Shown one piece after another: positions 18,744-27,269 of a stretch of 64,000 bases of DNA; positions within the stretch are counted from its first letter, which is position 1; each line of letters starts with the position of its first letter. The translations under genes were made by a program, and so were the position numbers. The notes under the pieces are model-generated. The model was not told the DNA's origin. It ran no database searches and saw nothing but the letters and a program-made list of their open reading frames with translations. The DNA is from Streptomyces sp. NBC_00358. Its GTDB lineage: Bacteria > Actinomycetota > Actinomycetes > Streptomycetales > Streptomycetaceae. Location of the stretch: positions 2,728,001 to 2,792,000 of the forward strand of contig NZ_CP107976.1 of NCBI RefSeq assembly GCF_036099295.1. Reading direction: 5' to 3'.

Positions 18744-19367
18744 TCACGCGACCCGCGCCCGCAGCAGCGGGACCATCAACTGGTCGATCATCTCCTGGAG
18801 ATCAAGATCGCTCCATTCGCTCGCGCACACCTTGGAGCGGTACATCATCATCGCCGGGACCGCGTCGAAGACATACGAGTTCGCCGCGTCGGGACGCACC
18901 TCCCCTCGCTCGATACCACGGCGGACGACCTCTCGGAGCAGGTGCAGGGTGGGTTCGACGACCCCGCCGACGATCACCTGGCTGAAGCGCTCGGCCTGCG
19001 TCACACCGCATTCGTGAAGCACCGAGCGAAGCGCGAGTCCCGGCGGCGAGAACATCGCCTCACGTACACGTCGGCACACTTCCAGCAGGTCCTCGCGGAC
19101 TCCGCCGAGGTCGGGAACCTCCGTCAGGTCCGGCAGTCCGGCCTGGAGCGCGTCCGCGACCAGGTCCTCCTTCGACGGCCAGCGGCGATAGACCGCGGCC
19201 TTGCCGGTCTGGGCTCGCGCGGCCACGCCCTCCATGGTGAGGCTGTTCCAGCCGACCGCGCCGAGCTGGGCCAGCGCGGCTTCCAGGATCGCGCGCTCGA
19301 GCACGGCACCGCGCCGGCGCGGGGAGGGTGCCTGAGCGGGGGCGGCCGTCCAACGCGAAGTAACCAT
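18744..19367 (-). CDS. TetR-family repressor, divergent from efflux MFS gene
   Basis: A 207-residue regulator with an N-terminal TetR helix-turn-helix (about 22-68: AILEAALAQLGAVGWNSLTMEGVAARAQTGKAAVYRRW, split here only by position) and an all-helical ligand domain of about 140 residues. The start ATG 19367 opens MVTSRWTAAP. It is transcribed away from the MFS efflux gene, and two near-identical palindromes in the intergenic region are its likely operators. By analogy with QacR/TetR pairs it should repress the pump and itself until a drug-like ligand binds. The ligand cannot be read from the sequence. Confidence 0.9.
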   Translation of the reverse strand: MVTSRWTAAPAQAPSPRRRGAVLERAILEAALAQLGAVGWNSLTMEGVAARAQTGKAAVYRRWPSKEDLVADALQAGLPDLTEVPDLGGVREDLLEVCRRVREAMFSPPGLALRSVLHECGVTQAERFSQVIVGGVVEPTLHLLREVVRRGIERGEVRPDAANSYVFDAVPAMMMYRSKVCASEWSDLDLQEMIDQLMVPLLRARVA

Positions 19368-19458
19368 CAGAGTGTCTCCGTCGTGCAGGGAAGCGGAATG
19401 CGGTGAGGTTCGGGCTTTCTCGGGGGGCGACCGGGTCGATGTCGCCGGGAAGCGAGCT

Positions 19459-19480
19459 CAGTGAACGCTTGCGTTCACTG
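19459..19480. promoter_or_regulatory. TetR operator 1
   Basis: Perfect inverted repeat with 10-bp arms CAGTGAACGC (19459-19468) and GCGTTCACTG (19471-19480) and a 2-base centre, 92 bases upstream of the tetR start. Confidence 0.8.
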
Positions 19481-19497
19481 ACGGGGACTCACTACCG

Positions 19498-19503
19498 TTG
19501 ACA
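19498..19503 (+). promoter_or_regulatory. -35 element of the MFS efflux gene
   Basis: Consensus TTGACA between the two operators. No clean -10 hexamer is visible at 17-18 bases, but operator 2 would cover that position. Confidence 0.5.
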
Positions 19504-19507
19504 TGAC

Positions 19508-19527
19508 AGTGAACGCGAGCGTTCACT
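19508..19527. promoter_or_regulatory. TetR operator 2
   Basis: Perfect inverted repeat with 9-bp arms AGTGAACGC and GCGTTCACT around GA. The half-sites are the same as operator 1; the centres are 48 bases apart. It overlaps the expected -10 region of the MFS gene. Confidence 0.8.
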
Positions 19528-19550
19528 AACACACTTGTGGGGGAAGCACA

Positions 19551-21098
19551 GTGACGACCTCTCAGTTGATTCAGGACACCAAGCCGGGTGCGGCCCGCCG
19601 GGAGGGGCATCCCGGTATCGCGCTCACCGTCATCGCGGCCTGCCAACTCATGGTGGTACTCGACGCGACGATTGTGAACATCGCGCTCCCGCACATTCAA
19701 AACGCCCTCGACTTCAGTACGACCGACCTGACCTGGGTGGTCAGTTCGTACACTCTCACCTTCGGCGGCCTGCTCCTTCTCGGGGCACGGGCCGGCGACA
19801 TCCTCGGCCGGCGCAGGGTCTTCATGACCGGCATCCTGCTGTTCACCTTCGCCTCACTGCTCGGCGGACTCGCCCAGGAGCCATGGCAGTTGCTGGCGGC
19901 GCGCGCTCTGCAGGGTGTCGGCGGCGCGATCGCCTCACCGACGTCCCTGGCGCTGATCACCACCACGTTCCCCGAAGGCCCGGAGCGGAACAGGGCGTTC
20001 GCGGTCTTCGCCACGGTCTCTGCCGGGGGCGGCGCCATCGGTCTGCTCGCCGGAGGCATGCTCACGGAGTGGCTCGACTGGCGGTGGGTCCTGTTCGTCA
20101 ACGTCCCCATCGGCATCCTGATCGCCGTCCTCGCGCCCGTCTACATCAACGAGTCGCGACGGCACCCGGGGCGCTTCGACGTCGCGGGCGCGCTCACCTC
20201 GACCGCGGGCATGGCGTCCCTGGTCTACGGCTTCATCCGCGCGGCGGAGCAGGGTTGGCGGGACGGCCTCACGATCGGGTCGTTCGGTTCCGCCGCGGTC
20301 CTGCTGCTGGCCTTCGGGATCATCGAGACGCGGGCGAAGGAGCCGATCACCCCACTGAGGATGTTCACCGACCGCAACCGCTCGGGCACGTATCTGATCA
20401 TGCTGAGCCTCGCCGCCGCGATGTTCGGCATGTTCTTCTACATCGTGCTGTTCGTGCAGAACGTGCTGGGGTACAGCCCGATCTCGGCCGGTGTCGCGTT
20501 CCTTCCGGTGACGGTCGCGATCGCGGTCGGCGCGGGTCTGTCGCAGCGGTTCCTGCCGGTGCTCGGCCCCAAGCCGTTCATGGTCACCGGCGCGACGCTC
20601 GTGGCGCTCGGGCTCGGCTGGCTGACGTTCATCAGCCCCGACGACTCGTACGCGGGCGGAGTCCTCGGCCCGATGCTGCTGTTCGGCATCGGGATGGGCC
20701 TGAACTTCGTGACGCTGACGGTGACCGCTGTCTCCGGTGTCGCCCAGCACGAGGCGGGCGCGGCCTCGGGTCTGCTCAATGTCACGCAGCAGGTGGGCGG
20801 TTCGCTGGGGCTGTCCATCCTCACCACGGTCTTCGGTTCGGCCGCCCGCGACGAGGCGAAGACCCAGACGCCGAAGTTCCTGGCGGACGGCTCGGCCGCG
20901 CAGAAGGCGGAGTTCGCCAGGACCCACCAGCTGCCTGCCCCTTGGGGCCATGAGGTGCTCGCCCAGGGCATCTCGACCGCCTTCGTGCCGGCGGCGGCGA
21001 TGGCGCTGCTCGCCCTGGTCACCGCGACCCTGGTGATCAGGGTCCGCAGGAGCGACCTGGACGCTCTCGCGGGTACGGCGGCACCCGCCGCGGGCTGA
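19551..21098 (+). CDS. MFS drug-efflux transporter (DHA2/EmrB type)
   Basis: A 515-residue membrane protein with about 14 transmembrane segments, the DHA2 drug:H+ antiporter layout. It has the DHA2 opening MVVLDATIVNIALPHIQ, motif A-like GARAGDILGRRRVF after segment 2, and motif C-like glycines in segment 5 (GGGAIGLLAGGMLTEWLDWRWVLFVNVPIG). The start is GTG 19551 with GGGGAAG upstream. It is controlled by the divergent TetR gene through two operators. It likely exports hydrophobic drugs or an endogenous metabolite; substrate unknown. Confidence 0.92.
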   Translation: MTTSQLIQDTKPGAARREGHPGIALTVIAACQLMVVLDATIVNIALPHIQNALDFSTTDLTWVVSSYTLTFGGLLLLGARAGDILGRRRVFMTGILLFTFASLLGGLAQEPWQLLAARALQGVGGAIASPTSLALITTTFPEGPERNRAFAVFATVSAGGGAIGLLAGGMLTEWLDWRWVLFVNVPIGILIAVLAPVYINESRRHPGRFDVAGALTSTAGMASLVYGFIRAAEQGWRDGLTIGSFGSAAVLLLAFGIIETRAKEPITPLRMFTDRNRSGTYLIMLSLAAAMFGMFFYIVLFVQNVLGYSPISAGVAFLPVTVAIAVGAGLSQRFLPVLGPKPFMVTGATLVALGLGWLTFISPDDSYAGGVLGPMLLFGIGMGLNFVTLTVTAVSGVAQHEAGAASGLLNVTQQVGGSLGLSILTTVFGSAARDEAKTQTPKFLADGSAAQKAEFARTHQLPAPWGHEVLAQGISTAFVPAAAMALLALVTATLVIRVRRSDLDALAGTAAPAAG

Positions 21099-21113
21099 GG
21101 ACGGGCCCGCGGG

Positions 21114-21159
21114 CGGCCGGGCCGTGTCGCCATGTGTCTCCGGCGACACGGCCCGGCCG
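21114..21159. terminator. Bidirectional terminator, perfect 18-bp stem
   Basis: Arms 21114-21131 and 21142-21159 are perfect 18-base complements around a 10-base loop, between the convergent MFS and DUF4153/4173-type genes. Confidence 0.85.
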
Positions 21160-21240
21160 TCCGCGGCACGAAGCAGGAGCGGGCGCCTCGGAGCGGAGCC
21201 CGGCCCGCCGCTCCGGAACATGCCGCACGAGCCCGGCCGC

Positions 21241-21267
21241 CCGGGGCACCCGGGGCACCCGGGGCAC
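21241..21267. repeat. Three 9-bp tandem repeats (CCGGGGCAC)
   Basis: Three perfect copies of CCGGGGCAC between the terminator and the stop codon of the minus-strand membrane protein gene. Non-coding; function unknown. Confidence 0.8.
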
Positions 21268-21286
21268 CCGCCCGACGGGAAGCCGC

Positions 21287-23023
21287 TCAGCGGTAGCTGA
21301 GAGGGTCCACCAACTGGCTGCACGTGCTCCAGTCGGTGGACGCGACCGGCGGGCGGTCGCGCAGGATGTCGCGGGCTCGGGTCTCGCCCCAACTGGTTGC
21401 GTACCAGGGGGCGTCGTCCTTGCCCAGGTCATCGGCGATCGACTTCAGCACGCAGGAACGCATCGGCTCCTTGAGCCTGTCGAGGGCGGGTACGGCGTCG
21501 GCCGACAGGTCGCGGGCGTACAGGAGGTCGAACTTGCCCGTGTCCTCGTACCGCTGGACGTTGCGTTCGGCGATCAGGCTGTCGGGCGACATCAGCCCGA
21601 ACGCGAGCACACCCGCCGCCGCGCTGGCCGCGACGGCGCGGGGCAGCCAGCGGGCGCCCCACACGCCGGCCGCCATGATGAGCACGATGACCAGGCCCAG
21701 CCACAGCTCCCCGGCCAGCACCGACACTCTCAGCCGCGTCAGCCCATAGACCTCCACATACATGTCCATACGTCGCACAGCGGACGCCACGACAACGAGC
21801 GCCAGGGCGCAGAGAGTTCCCAGCACACCCCGCACCAGCCTGCGGTCGCTCGCGCCGTCCCGAGGCGCCCAGCGCAGCGCGAACACCACGACGAGCAGGG
21901 TCAGCAGCGTGACGAGCAGCAACTGCCAGAAGCCCTGGCGCGCGTACTCGGAGTACGTCTGGCCGGTCTTCTTCAGTACGGCGTCGTAACCGCCGAAGAG
22001 AACGGCGAGCTGGACGGCGTTGAAGGCCGCGAAGAGCAGGGTGAGCACGATCAGCGGCAGGGCCCACTCGACGCGGTTGCGCGGGCGGCCCGCGGGCACC
22101 ACGACCCGGTCCCACCGCACCGGCGCGGCCGCCGTGTGGGCCACGGCCAGCGCTCCGACCAGGCCGAACAGCAGGAGCACCACACGCCAGGGTCCACCGG
22201 CGACGGAGGTGTCCGGGACCAGATCGCCGAGCAGATTGGCGAAGGCGGAGTCGGCCCCGGCGAACAGCGCCCCGAAGACCAGCAGCAGGACCGCGCTCAC
22301 CACGAGCGCGCGCAGCCCGACACCCACGTGGCGACGGGCACCGCCGAAACGTTCCCGCAGCCCGCGCCAGCCCCAGGCGGGGCCGGTGACCAGGGAGTTG
22401 AACACGCCGATCGGGCCCAGCAGGATCGCCGGCCAGGTGCGTCCGCCGTTCAGCGCGAGCGAACCGAGCGCGATCGCCGTCACGACGGCCAGGAACGACG
22501 GCCAGTCCGCGTCCCGCAGAGCGGGAACGGTCAGCAGGCCGATGCCACCGATGCCCCAGACCAGGCTCCACGCGCGCGTGGTGCGCCCCGCGGCCCGACC
22601 CGAGAAGTACGCGGCGAGCGCGGCGGGGAGGGCGACCAGCAGGAGGTTGATCGCCAGACCGCCGTCGAGGAGCAGCGTGCTCAGGACCCCGGTCGCGAGC
22701 ACGGCCCACAGGGTGGGTGTGCGCACCGGGGCGGGCGATGTGAAGCGAAGATCGGCCGACCACGGACCGGGGCCGGGTGACGGGTTCGGTCCGCCGCTCC
22801 GTCCGGGGAGCGATCTTGCGGCCCGAGCCTGAGCCTGGGGGTTCACGCCTCCGCCGACGGCTGGGACGGCACCTCCGCCGGACTCCTTCTCGCGCCCGGA
22901 CTCCACCGAGCCCCGGGGCTCTCCCGCGCCCCCGGACTCCACCTGGTTCCCGGGCTCTTCCTCCTTCCCGAGCTCGTCCTTGGCCTCGTCTCGGGGCTCG
23001 GGCGTGGACGGTATGTCGGACAA
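21287..23023 (-). CDS. DUF4153/DUF4173-like polytopic membrane protein
   Basis: A 578-residue protein of unknown function. A disordered Glu/Gly/Pro-rich cytoplasmic head (about 1-90) is followed by about a dozen hydrophobic segments (95-500) and a soluble tail rich in charged residues (500-578). The segments TYSEYARQGFWQLL and RRMDMYVEVYGLTRLR are typical of the DUF4153/4173 family. I prefer the TTG start at 23023 (LSDIPSTPEP) because GGGAGGGG sits just upstream. An in-frame GTG at 23068 lacks such a site. A terminator separates it from the MFS gene. Confidence 0.75.
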   Translation of the reverse strand: MSDIPSTPEPRDEAKDELGKEEEPGNQVESGGAGEPRGSVESGREKESGGGAVPAVGGGVNPQAQARAARSLPGRSGGPNPSPGPGPWSADLRFTSPAPVRTPTLWAVLATGVLSTLLLDGGLAINLLLVALPAALAAYFSGRAAGRTTRAWSLVWGIGGIGLLTVPALRDADWPSFLAVVTAIALGSLALNGGRTWPAILLGPIGVFNSLVTGPAWGWRGLRERFGGARRHVGVGLRALVVSAVLLLVFGALFAGADSAFANLLGDLVPDTSVAGGPWRVVLLLFGLVGALAVAHTAAAPVRWDRVVVPAGRPRNRVEWALPLIVLTLLFAAFNAVQLAVLFGGYDAVLKKTGQTYSEYARQGFWQLLLVTLLTLLVVVFALRWAPRDGASDRRLVRGVLGTLCALALVVVASAVRRMDMYVEVYGLTRLRVSVLAGELWLGLVIVLIMAAGVWGARWLPRAVAASAAAGVLAFGLMSPDSLIAERNVQRYEDTGKFDLLYARDLSADAVPALDRLKEPMRSCVLKSIADDLGKDDAPWYATSWGETRARDILRDRPPVASTDWSTCSQLVDPLSYR

Positions 23024-23364
23024 GGGATCCCCTCCCAGCCGGTCACCGGGCAGCCCGCATCGCGCCACGGGGGCGGAGGGCTGTCAACCGGTGTTTCGTC
23101 GGCACACGCCCGCCATGATCAACGGGCGGCGTGGCGCACACGGTATCCACGGACAAACGGGCTCACGGCCCTGCTGCGGGGCTGTAGCAAGCCTGTGACA
23201 CAAGTGGGCGGCCGGACTCCCGGAAGCGGCTCTGTCGGGCTCCAGGAGCCGCCAGGGGGCCTGGAAACCCACACCTGGCGACGTCCCCGCCCGAACCCGG
23301 CCCCGCAGTGCCTCAACACCTCGGTGCCTCGGTTCGGCGGGCCTGGGAACCTCTGCCGTACGTC
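23024..23364. other. 341-base gap, no gene seen
   Basis: Lies between two minus-strand genes. It should contain the promoter of the DUF4153/4173-like gene. No convincing open frame or hairpin terminator was recognised. Confidence 0.35.
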
Positions 23365-24297
23365 CTACGCCTCGTCGGCCGTCCGACGTCCGGTCGCGAG
23401 TCCCGGCAGCCATCCCGGCAGCGCCTCCGTGGCTTCCAGCCATGCCCCGGGCGGCGCTCCGGCCTTCCCGGAGGCGACCACACCGCCCACGATGGAGCAG
23501 GTCGTGTCCACGTCACCGCCGACCTGGGCGGTGACCCAGAAGCCCTCTTCGTAGTCACCCAGAGCGCGGGCGGCCGACCAGAGGGCGAAGGGAACGGTGT
23601 CGTGCGCCGACGTACGCCGTCCGCAGCCCAGCACGGCGGCCACGGTCGCGGCGTCCCCGTAGTCGAGCATGTCCCGTGCGCGGCGCAGACCGGCGCCCAC
23701 CGCGCTGCGCGGTACGAGCGCGATGACGCCGTCGAGCAGGGCCTCGGCGCTCGGCGGGCCCGCCGGGTCGGCTGCCAGCGCGGCGGCCGCGGCGACGGCC
23801 ATGGCACCCACCACGGCCTCGCGGTGCTGGTGCGTGGGATAGGCGGAGATCTCCGCCTGGTGGGTCGCCTGTTCCGGGTCGTCGGCGTACCAGGCTCCCA
23901 GCGGGGCGATCCGCATCGCGGCGCCGTTGCCCCAGGAACCCTGTCCCTTGAAGAGGGCCGACGCCAGCTCGCGCCAGTCGCCGCCCTCCCGGACGAGCCT
24001 CAGCAGCCGGTTGACCGCCGGGCCGTAGCCCCGGTCGAAGTCATGGTGGTGCGCGAAGGAGCGGGCCAGTTCGTCCTGGTCGATGCGGTGGTGCGTGGCG
24101 AGGACGGCGACCACGGAGCAGGCCATCTCCGTGTCGTCGGTCCACTGCCAGGGGCGGGGCGGCAGCTCTCGGCGCTTCAGCAGGGGGTAGTTCGCGGGCA
24201 CGAAGAACTGTGAGCCCAGCGCGTCCCCCACCGCGAGTCCGCGCAGGCTGGCCAGGGCGCGCTCGAAGCGCCCGTCGGGAGAGGAGTCAGCGATCAT
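23365..24297 (-). CDS. ADP-ribosylglycohydrolase family protein
   Basis: A 310-residue ARH-type hydrolase, expected to remove ADP-ribose from proteins or small molecules using a binuclear Mg centre. The metal motifs are present: GLAVGDALGSQF (20-32), WTDDTEMAC (52-60) and GGDVDTTCSIVGG (about 260), the last carrying the conserved Asp pair. No signal peptide, so cytoplasmic. It lies 12 bases downstream of a histidine phosphatase gene on the same strand, so the two are probably one transcript. The physiological substrate is unknown. Confidence 0.9.
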   Translation of the reverse strand: MIADSSPDGRFERALASLRGLAVGDALGSQFFVPANYPLLKRRELPPRPWQWTDDTEMACSVVAVLATHHRIDQDELARSFAHHHDFDRGYGPAVNRLLRLVREGGDWRELASALFKGQGSWGNGAAMRIAPLGAWYADDPEQATHQAEISAYPTHQHREAVVGAMAVAAAAALAADPAGPPSAEALLDGVIALVPRSAVGAGLRRARDMLDYGDAATVAAVLGCGRRTSAHDTVPFALWSAARALGDYEEGFWVTAQVGGDVDTTCSIVGGVVASGKAGAPPGAWLEATEALPGWLPGLATGRRTADEA

Positions 24298-24309
24298 CGC
24301 TCCCCCACT

Positions 24310-24969
24310 CTATCCGGTGACTCCGTACGATTCCGGATCACGCCACTGCTCGAAGGGACGGTCGATCGTGTATCTGCCGTCCTCTCCCAGAACGAGCATC
24401 CTCATCTCTCCGTTCCCCGGGTTGGAGAGCGACTCGAACTCGGCGACGGTCCAGTGGAACCAGCGCATGCAGAACAGCCGCATGGCCAGGCCATGGGTCA
24501 CCAGGAGCACGTTCGGCGGATGGTCGGGGGCCTCGAAGCTCCGGTAGAGGCTCTCCAGGAAGCCGCCGACCCGGTCGTAGACATCGGCGCCGGACTCGCC
24601 CTGCGCGAACCGGTAGAAGAAGTGTCCGTACGCGTCGCGATAGGCCTTCTGGAGCCTCACGTCGTCACGGTCCTGCCAGTTGCCCCAGTCCTGCTCCCGC
24701 AGCCGCGGCTCCTCGCGCACCCGGACGAGCCCGGGGTCGAGGTGGAAGGCGCGGAACGTCTCGTGGGTGCGGCGGTAGGGCGAGACGTAAACGCTTACGC
24801 GCTCCCTGCCGAAAACCTCGCGCAGCCGTTTGCCGGTGTCCTCAGCCTGCTGCCACCCCGTCTCGGTGAGCGCCAGAGCGTGGTCGGGCTCGCGTTCGTA
24901 CACGGTGTCATCGGCATTGCCCACCGACTCGCCGTGCCGGACAAGGACGATGCGCCGCGGTCGTGCCAT
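24310..24969 (-). CDS. Histidine phosphatase (phosphoglycerate-mutase-like)
   Basis: A 219-residue two-step histidine phosphatase. RHGES at 11-15 carries the phospho-accepting His, followed by a conserved Arg in SPYRRTHET and the second catalytic His in VTHGLAMRLF. The fold and length match cytosolic phosphomonoesterases rather than glycolytic mutases. It starts at ATG 24969 and is followed after 12 bases by the ADP-ribosylglycohydrolase gene, suggesting a linked role. The substrate cannot be read from the sequence. Confidence 0.9.
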   Translation of the reverse strand: MARPRRIVLVRHGESVGNADDTVYEREPDHALALTETGWQQAEDTGKRLREVFGRERVSVYVSPYRRTHETFRAFHLDPGLVRVREEPRLREQDWGNWQDRDDVRLQKAYRDAYGHFFYRFAQGESGADVYDRVGGFLESLYRSFEAPDHPPNVLLVTHGLAMRLFCMRWFHWTVAEFESLSNPGNGEMRMLVLGEDGRYTIDRPFEQWRDPESYGVTG

Positions 24970-25076
24970 GCCACGACCCTAGATCGTGCCGGGGCTGTTC
25001 GAGGAGCCGTACGGGCCTCATACGGCGCAGGTCACACCGTTCCCGCATATCAGGACCCGCCGGCCGGAGGCCGCCG

Positions 25077-25682
25077 TCAGACGATCCAGCCCGGTTCGAG
25101 CTGCACGATGTCGCCCGCGAGGGCGGCTATGTCGGCCTCGATCTGGGCGCGCAGCGCCAGCCTCTCCACCCGCTCGGCGCGGTACTTGCCGTGCTCGGCG
25201 GACGACCGCCACATGGACAGGACCAGGAACTCGCTCCCGGGCGCCTCGCCGAACATGCCCCGCACCATGCCGGGCGAACCGGCCATCGCGGGGTTCCAGA
25301 CCTTCTCCTGCATCAGCGCGAAGTGCTCGGCGCGTTCCTCGTGGACACGGCAGTGCGCGACCCGCACCACGTCGGAGTCCGTGAAGCGCGGTTCGAAGCC
25401 GGACTTCACGTCGAAGCGGTAGTCGAACAGCTTGACCTGGGAGTTCTTGAAGGTGCCCGACTGCGCCGCGGCGAGCCGGTCATGGGACCGGGCCATGAAG
25501 GAGTCGTAGAAGGCACGGCTCTCCCAGAAGGAGAAGATGTGCGCGACGCCGGACCGCCCCGCACTCCACCCTCCGCCCTGTCCCCGGAATCCCGGCTCCC
25601 CCAGAAGCCCCGCCCACTTTCGCTGCCCCCGTTCGAAACCGCGGCGATCGACCACGGTGCAGCGAATCCACTTGACCAGCAC
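25077..25682 (-). CDS. DUF4937/YdbC-like protein with two ABM-type repeats
   Basis: A 201-residue cytoplasmic protein made of two similar halves. Each half resembles a dimeric alpha/beta barrel (ABM-like) unit: residues 1-85 (LVKWIRCTVVDRRGF, HIFSFWESRAFYDSFM) and about 105-190 (VVRVAHCRVHEERAEHFALM, FLVLSMWRSSAEHGKYR). I recall such proteins as the YdbC/DUF4937 family of unknown function; haem or small-molecule binding is only a guess. The start GTG 25682 opens VLVKWIRC. Upstream frame continues but is not conserved-looking. It diverges from the TerD gene with a 154-base shared promoter region. Confidence 0.75.
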   Translation of the reverse strand: MLVKWIRCTVVDRRGFERGQRKWAGLLGEPGFRGQGGGWSAGRSGVAHIFSFWESRAFYDSFMARSHDRLAAAQSGTFKNSQVKLFDYRFDVKSGFEPRFTDSDVVRVAHCRVHEERAEHFALMQEKVWNPAMAGSPGMVRGMFGEAPGSEFLVLSMWRSSAEHGKYRAERVERLALRAQIEADIAALAGDIVQLEPGWIV

Positions 25683-25836
25683 CGCGCCATCGTAAGGCCC
25701 CGGAACGTGGCGTCGGTCACTCTCCGGCCCAGTGGATCCGGGCGAGCCCCTCGGCACGCGTGGCACGATGGACAACCTGCCCTACTCTCAGGGGAGTTGG
25801 TCCGGCGCCTGCTGGGGAACGGGGAGGGGACATCCG

Positions 25837-26370
25837 GTGAACGGTCTCAACAAGGGCATCCGCAAGGCGGAGTTGGCGATCAAGTGGGATCCGAGTCCCG
25901 TCGGGGAGCCCGCGACCGATCTCGACATCATCGCGGCGACGTATCTGGCGTCCGCACCGCAGGGAAGTCCGGACTACGTGGTGTATTTCGGCAGCCGCTC
26001 GCCGGACGGCACCATCTATCTGAACCGCGACAGCAAGGACGGCAAGGGCTTCGGCTGGGACGAGGTCATGACCCTGGAACTCGACCGCCTGGACGGCCGT
26101 TACGCGCGCGTGGTCGTCGGGGTCCTCATCCAGCAGCGCACCGAGGCGAGGACCTTCGCCGGTGTCCTCAACCCCGGCTTCCGCCTGCGCGAGGGCTACA
26201 CCGTCCTGACGGAGGGCGACTTCGGCGACGTACTGGGCGCGACGGCCGCGACCATCGGGGAGTTCGTGCGCGACCACTCCGGGGAGTGGACGTTCCACGC
26301 GGGCATCCACGGCTACGACACCGACCCGGCGACCTTCGCCAGGGTCATGGGCGGCCCGCACCGGGCGTGA
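25837..26370 (+). CDS. TerD-family stress protein
   Basis: A 177-residue member of the TerD/tellurite-resistance family, Ca-binding beta-sandwich proteins abundant in streptomycetes. The N-terminus (LNKGIRKAELAIKWDPS) and acidic motifs (DLDIIAATYL, YFGSRSPDGTIYL) are typical in form. The start is GTG 25837 with a strong GGGGAGGGGA site. It stands alone, without the tellurite or other ter genes, as is common for Streptomyces paralogues, whose roles include stress and differentiation. Specific function unknown. Confidence 0.85.
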   Translation: MNGLNKGIRKAELAIKWDPSPVGEPATDLDIIAATYLASAPQGSPDYVVYFGSRSPDGTIYLNRDSKDGKGFGWDEVMTLELDRLDGRYARVVVGVLIQQRTEARTFAGVLNPGFRLREGYTVLTEGDFGDVLGATAATIGEFVRDHSGEWTFHAGIHGYDTDPATFARVMGGPHRA

Positions 26371-26421
26371 GGCACACTCCCCGTGGTGGCGTCGCTCGCC
26401 CCGCGGGCCGGCGCCGTCGTC

Positions 26422-27099
26422 TCAGCCGCTCTTCCAGCCCGGGATCGTCGGCAGCACCAGTTCGGCGACACGGAACAGTGCCGCGTCGTCGGGCGTGACA
26501 TCGTCCTGACGCCAGATGGCGATCTCGAACGAACCGCCCCCGTCCTTCGCGTCCCTGGCGACCAACAGGCTGCGGGCGATGCCGCCGGCGCCGGCGTCGG
26601 CTTTGCCCGAACCGAAGGTGAGGGCGATCGTCCGGTCCGAGTAGAGGATCGCGGGATGGCCCAGGATCTGCCTCGGCTCGGACGAGGGAAGCAGACCGGT
26701 ACCCCGGGCGACGGAGACCGGGTCGTCGGAAGCCGACAGCTTCACGGAGTAGGTCCTCAGCGTGACGTTCGCTTCGGGACTGGCGATCCGGGTGCCACCG
26801 TCGAGGGTGATCCAGCTGTCGCTCCCGTCGGCCGTCTCCGCGTGCTCCTCGGGCGTCCCGAGGAGCACCGGCAGGTCCTGGCGGTTCAACGCCTGGCACA
26901 GCTCCGTGCCGGAGACGCGCTTCGCCGACCCGGTGCCGTGCCCCTTGGAGCAGGTGGCCGGCTCGGCGACGCCGGTCTTCGGGAAGACCCGCGACAGTCC
27001 CCATATGCCCCCGGTGACGCCGGCGACCAGCACCACCGCCGCGACGGCCTGGGCCCCCACGCCCACGCCTCTCTTCGATCCGGCCACTGCGTCGGCCAT
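26422..27099 (-). CDS. Membrane-anchored hypothetical protein (DUF6215-like)
   Basis: A 225-residue protein. One N-terminal transmembrane anchor (about 15-38: AQAVAAVVLVAGVTGGIWGLS) leads to an extracytoplasmic domain of about 185 residues with CSKGHGTGSAKRVSGTELCQALNRQDLPVLLGTPEE near its start, where two cysteines could pair. The repeated form GTELCxALNRxDLPxLLGTP is one I associate with the actinobacterial DUF6215 family, from memory. It sits downstream of nrdJ behind a terminator, so is independently expressed. Confidence 0.6.
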   Translation of the reverse strand: MADAVAGSKRGVGVGAQAVAAVVLVAGVTGGIWGLSRVFPKTGVAEPATCSKGHGTGSAKRVSGTELCQALNRQDLPVLLGTPEEHAETADGSDSWITLDGGTRIASPEANVTLRTYSVKLSASDDPVSVARGTGLLPSSEPRQILGHPAILYSDRTIALTFGSGKADAGAGGIARSLLVARDAKDGGGSFEIAIWRQDDVTPDDAALFRVAELVLPTIPGWKSG

Positions 27100-27201
27100 G
27101 TCCCCCGCCTCCCCTTCGCGCTCCGTACGCGCGGAGGGAGACTAACCGTTTGATCGTTTCGCGGGAAACCCGCGTTCCGACGACGCCCGGACCAACGCCG
27201 A

Positions 27202-27234
27202 GGGCGGTGGAGTCGACTGTCGACTCCACCGCCC
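27202..27234. terminator. nrdJ terminator
   Basis: Perfect 15-bp arms (27202-27216 and 27220-27234) with a 3-base loop, 36 bases past the nrdJ stop. Confidence 0.8.
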
Positions 27235-27269
27235 CGAACAGCTACTTCACGCCCGGCGGGCGCTCGGCG

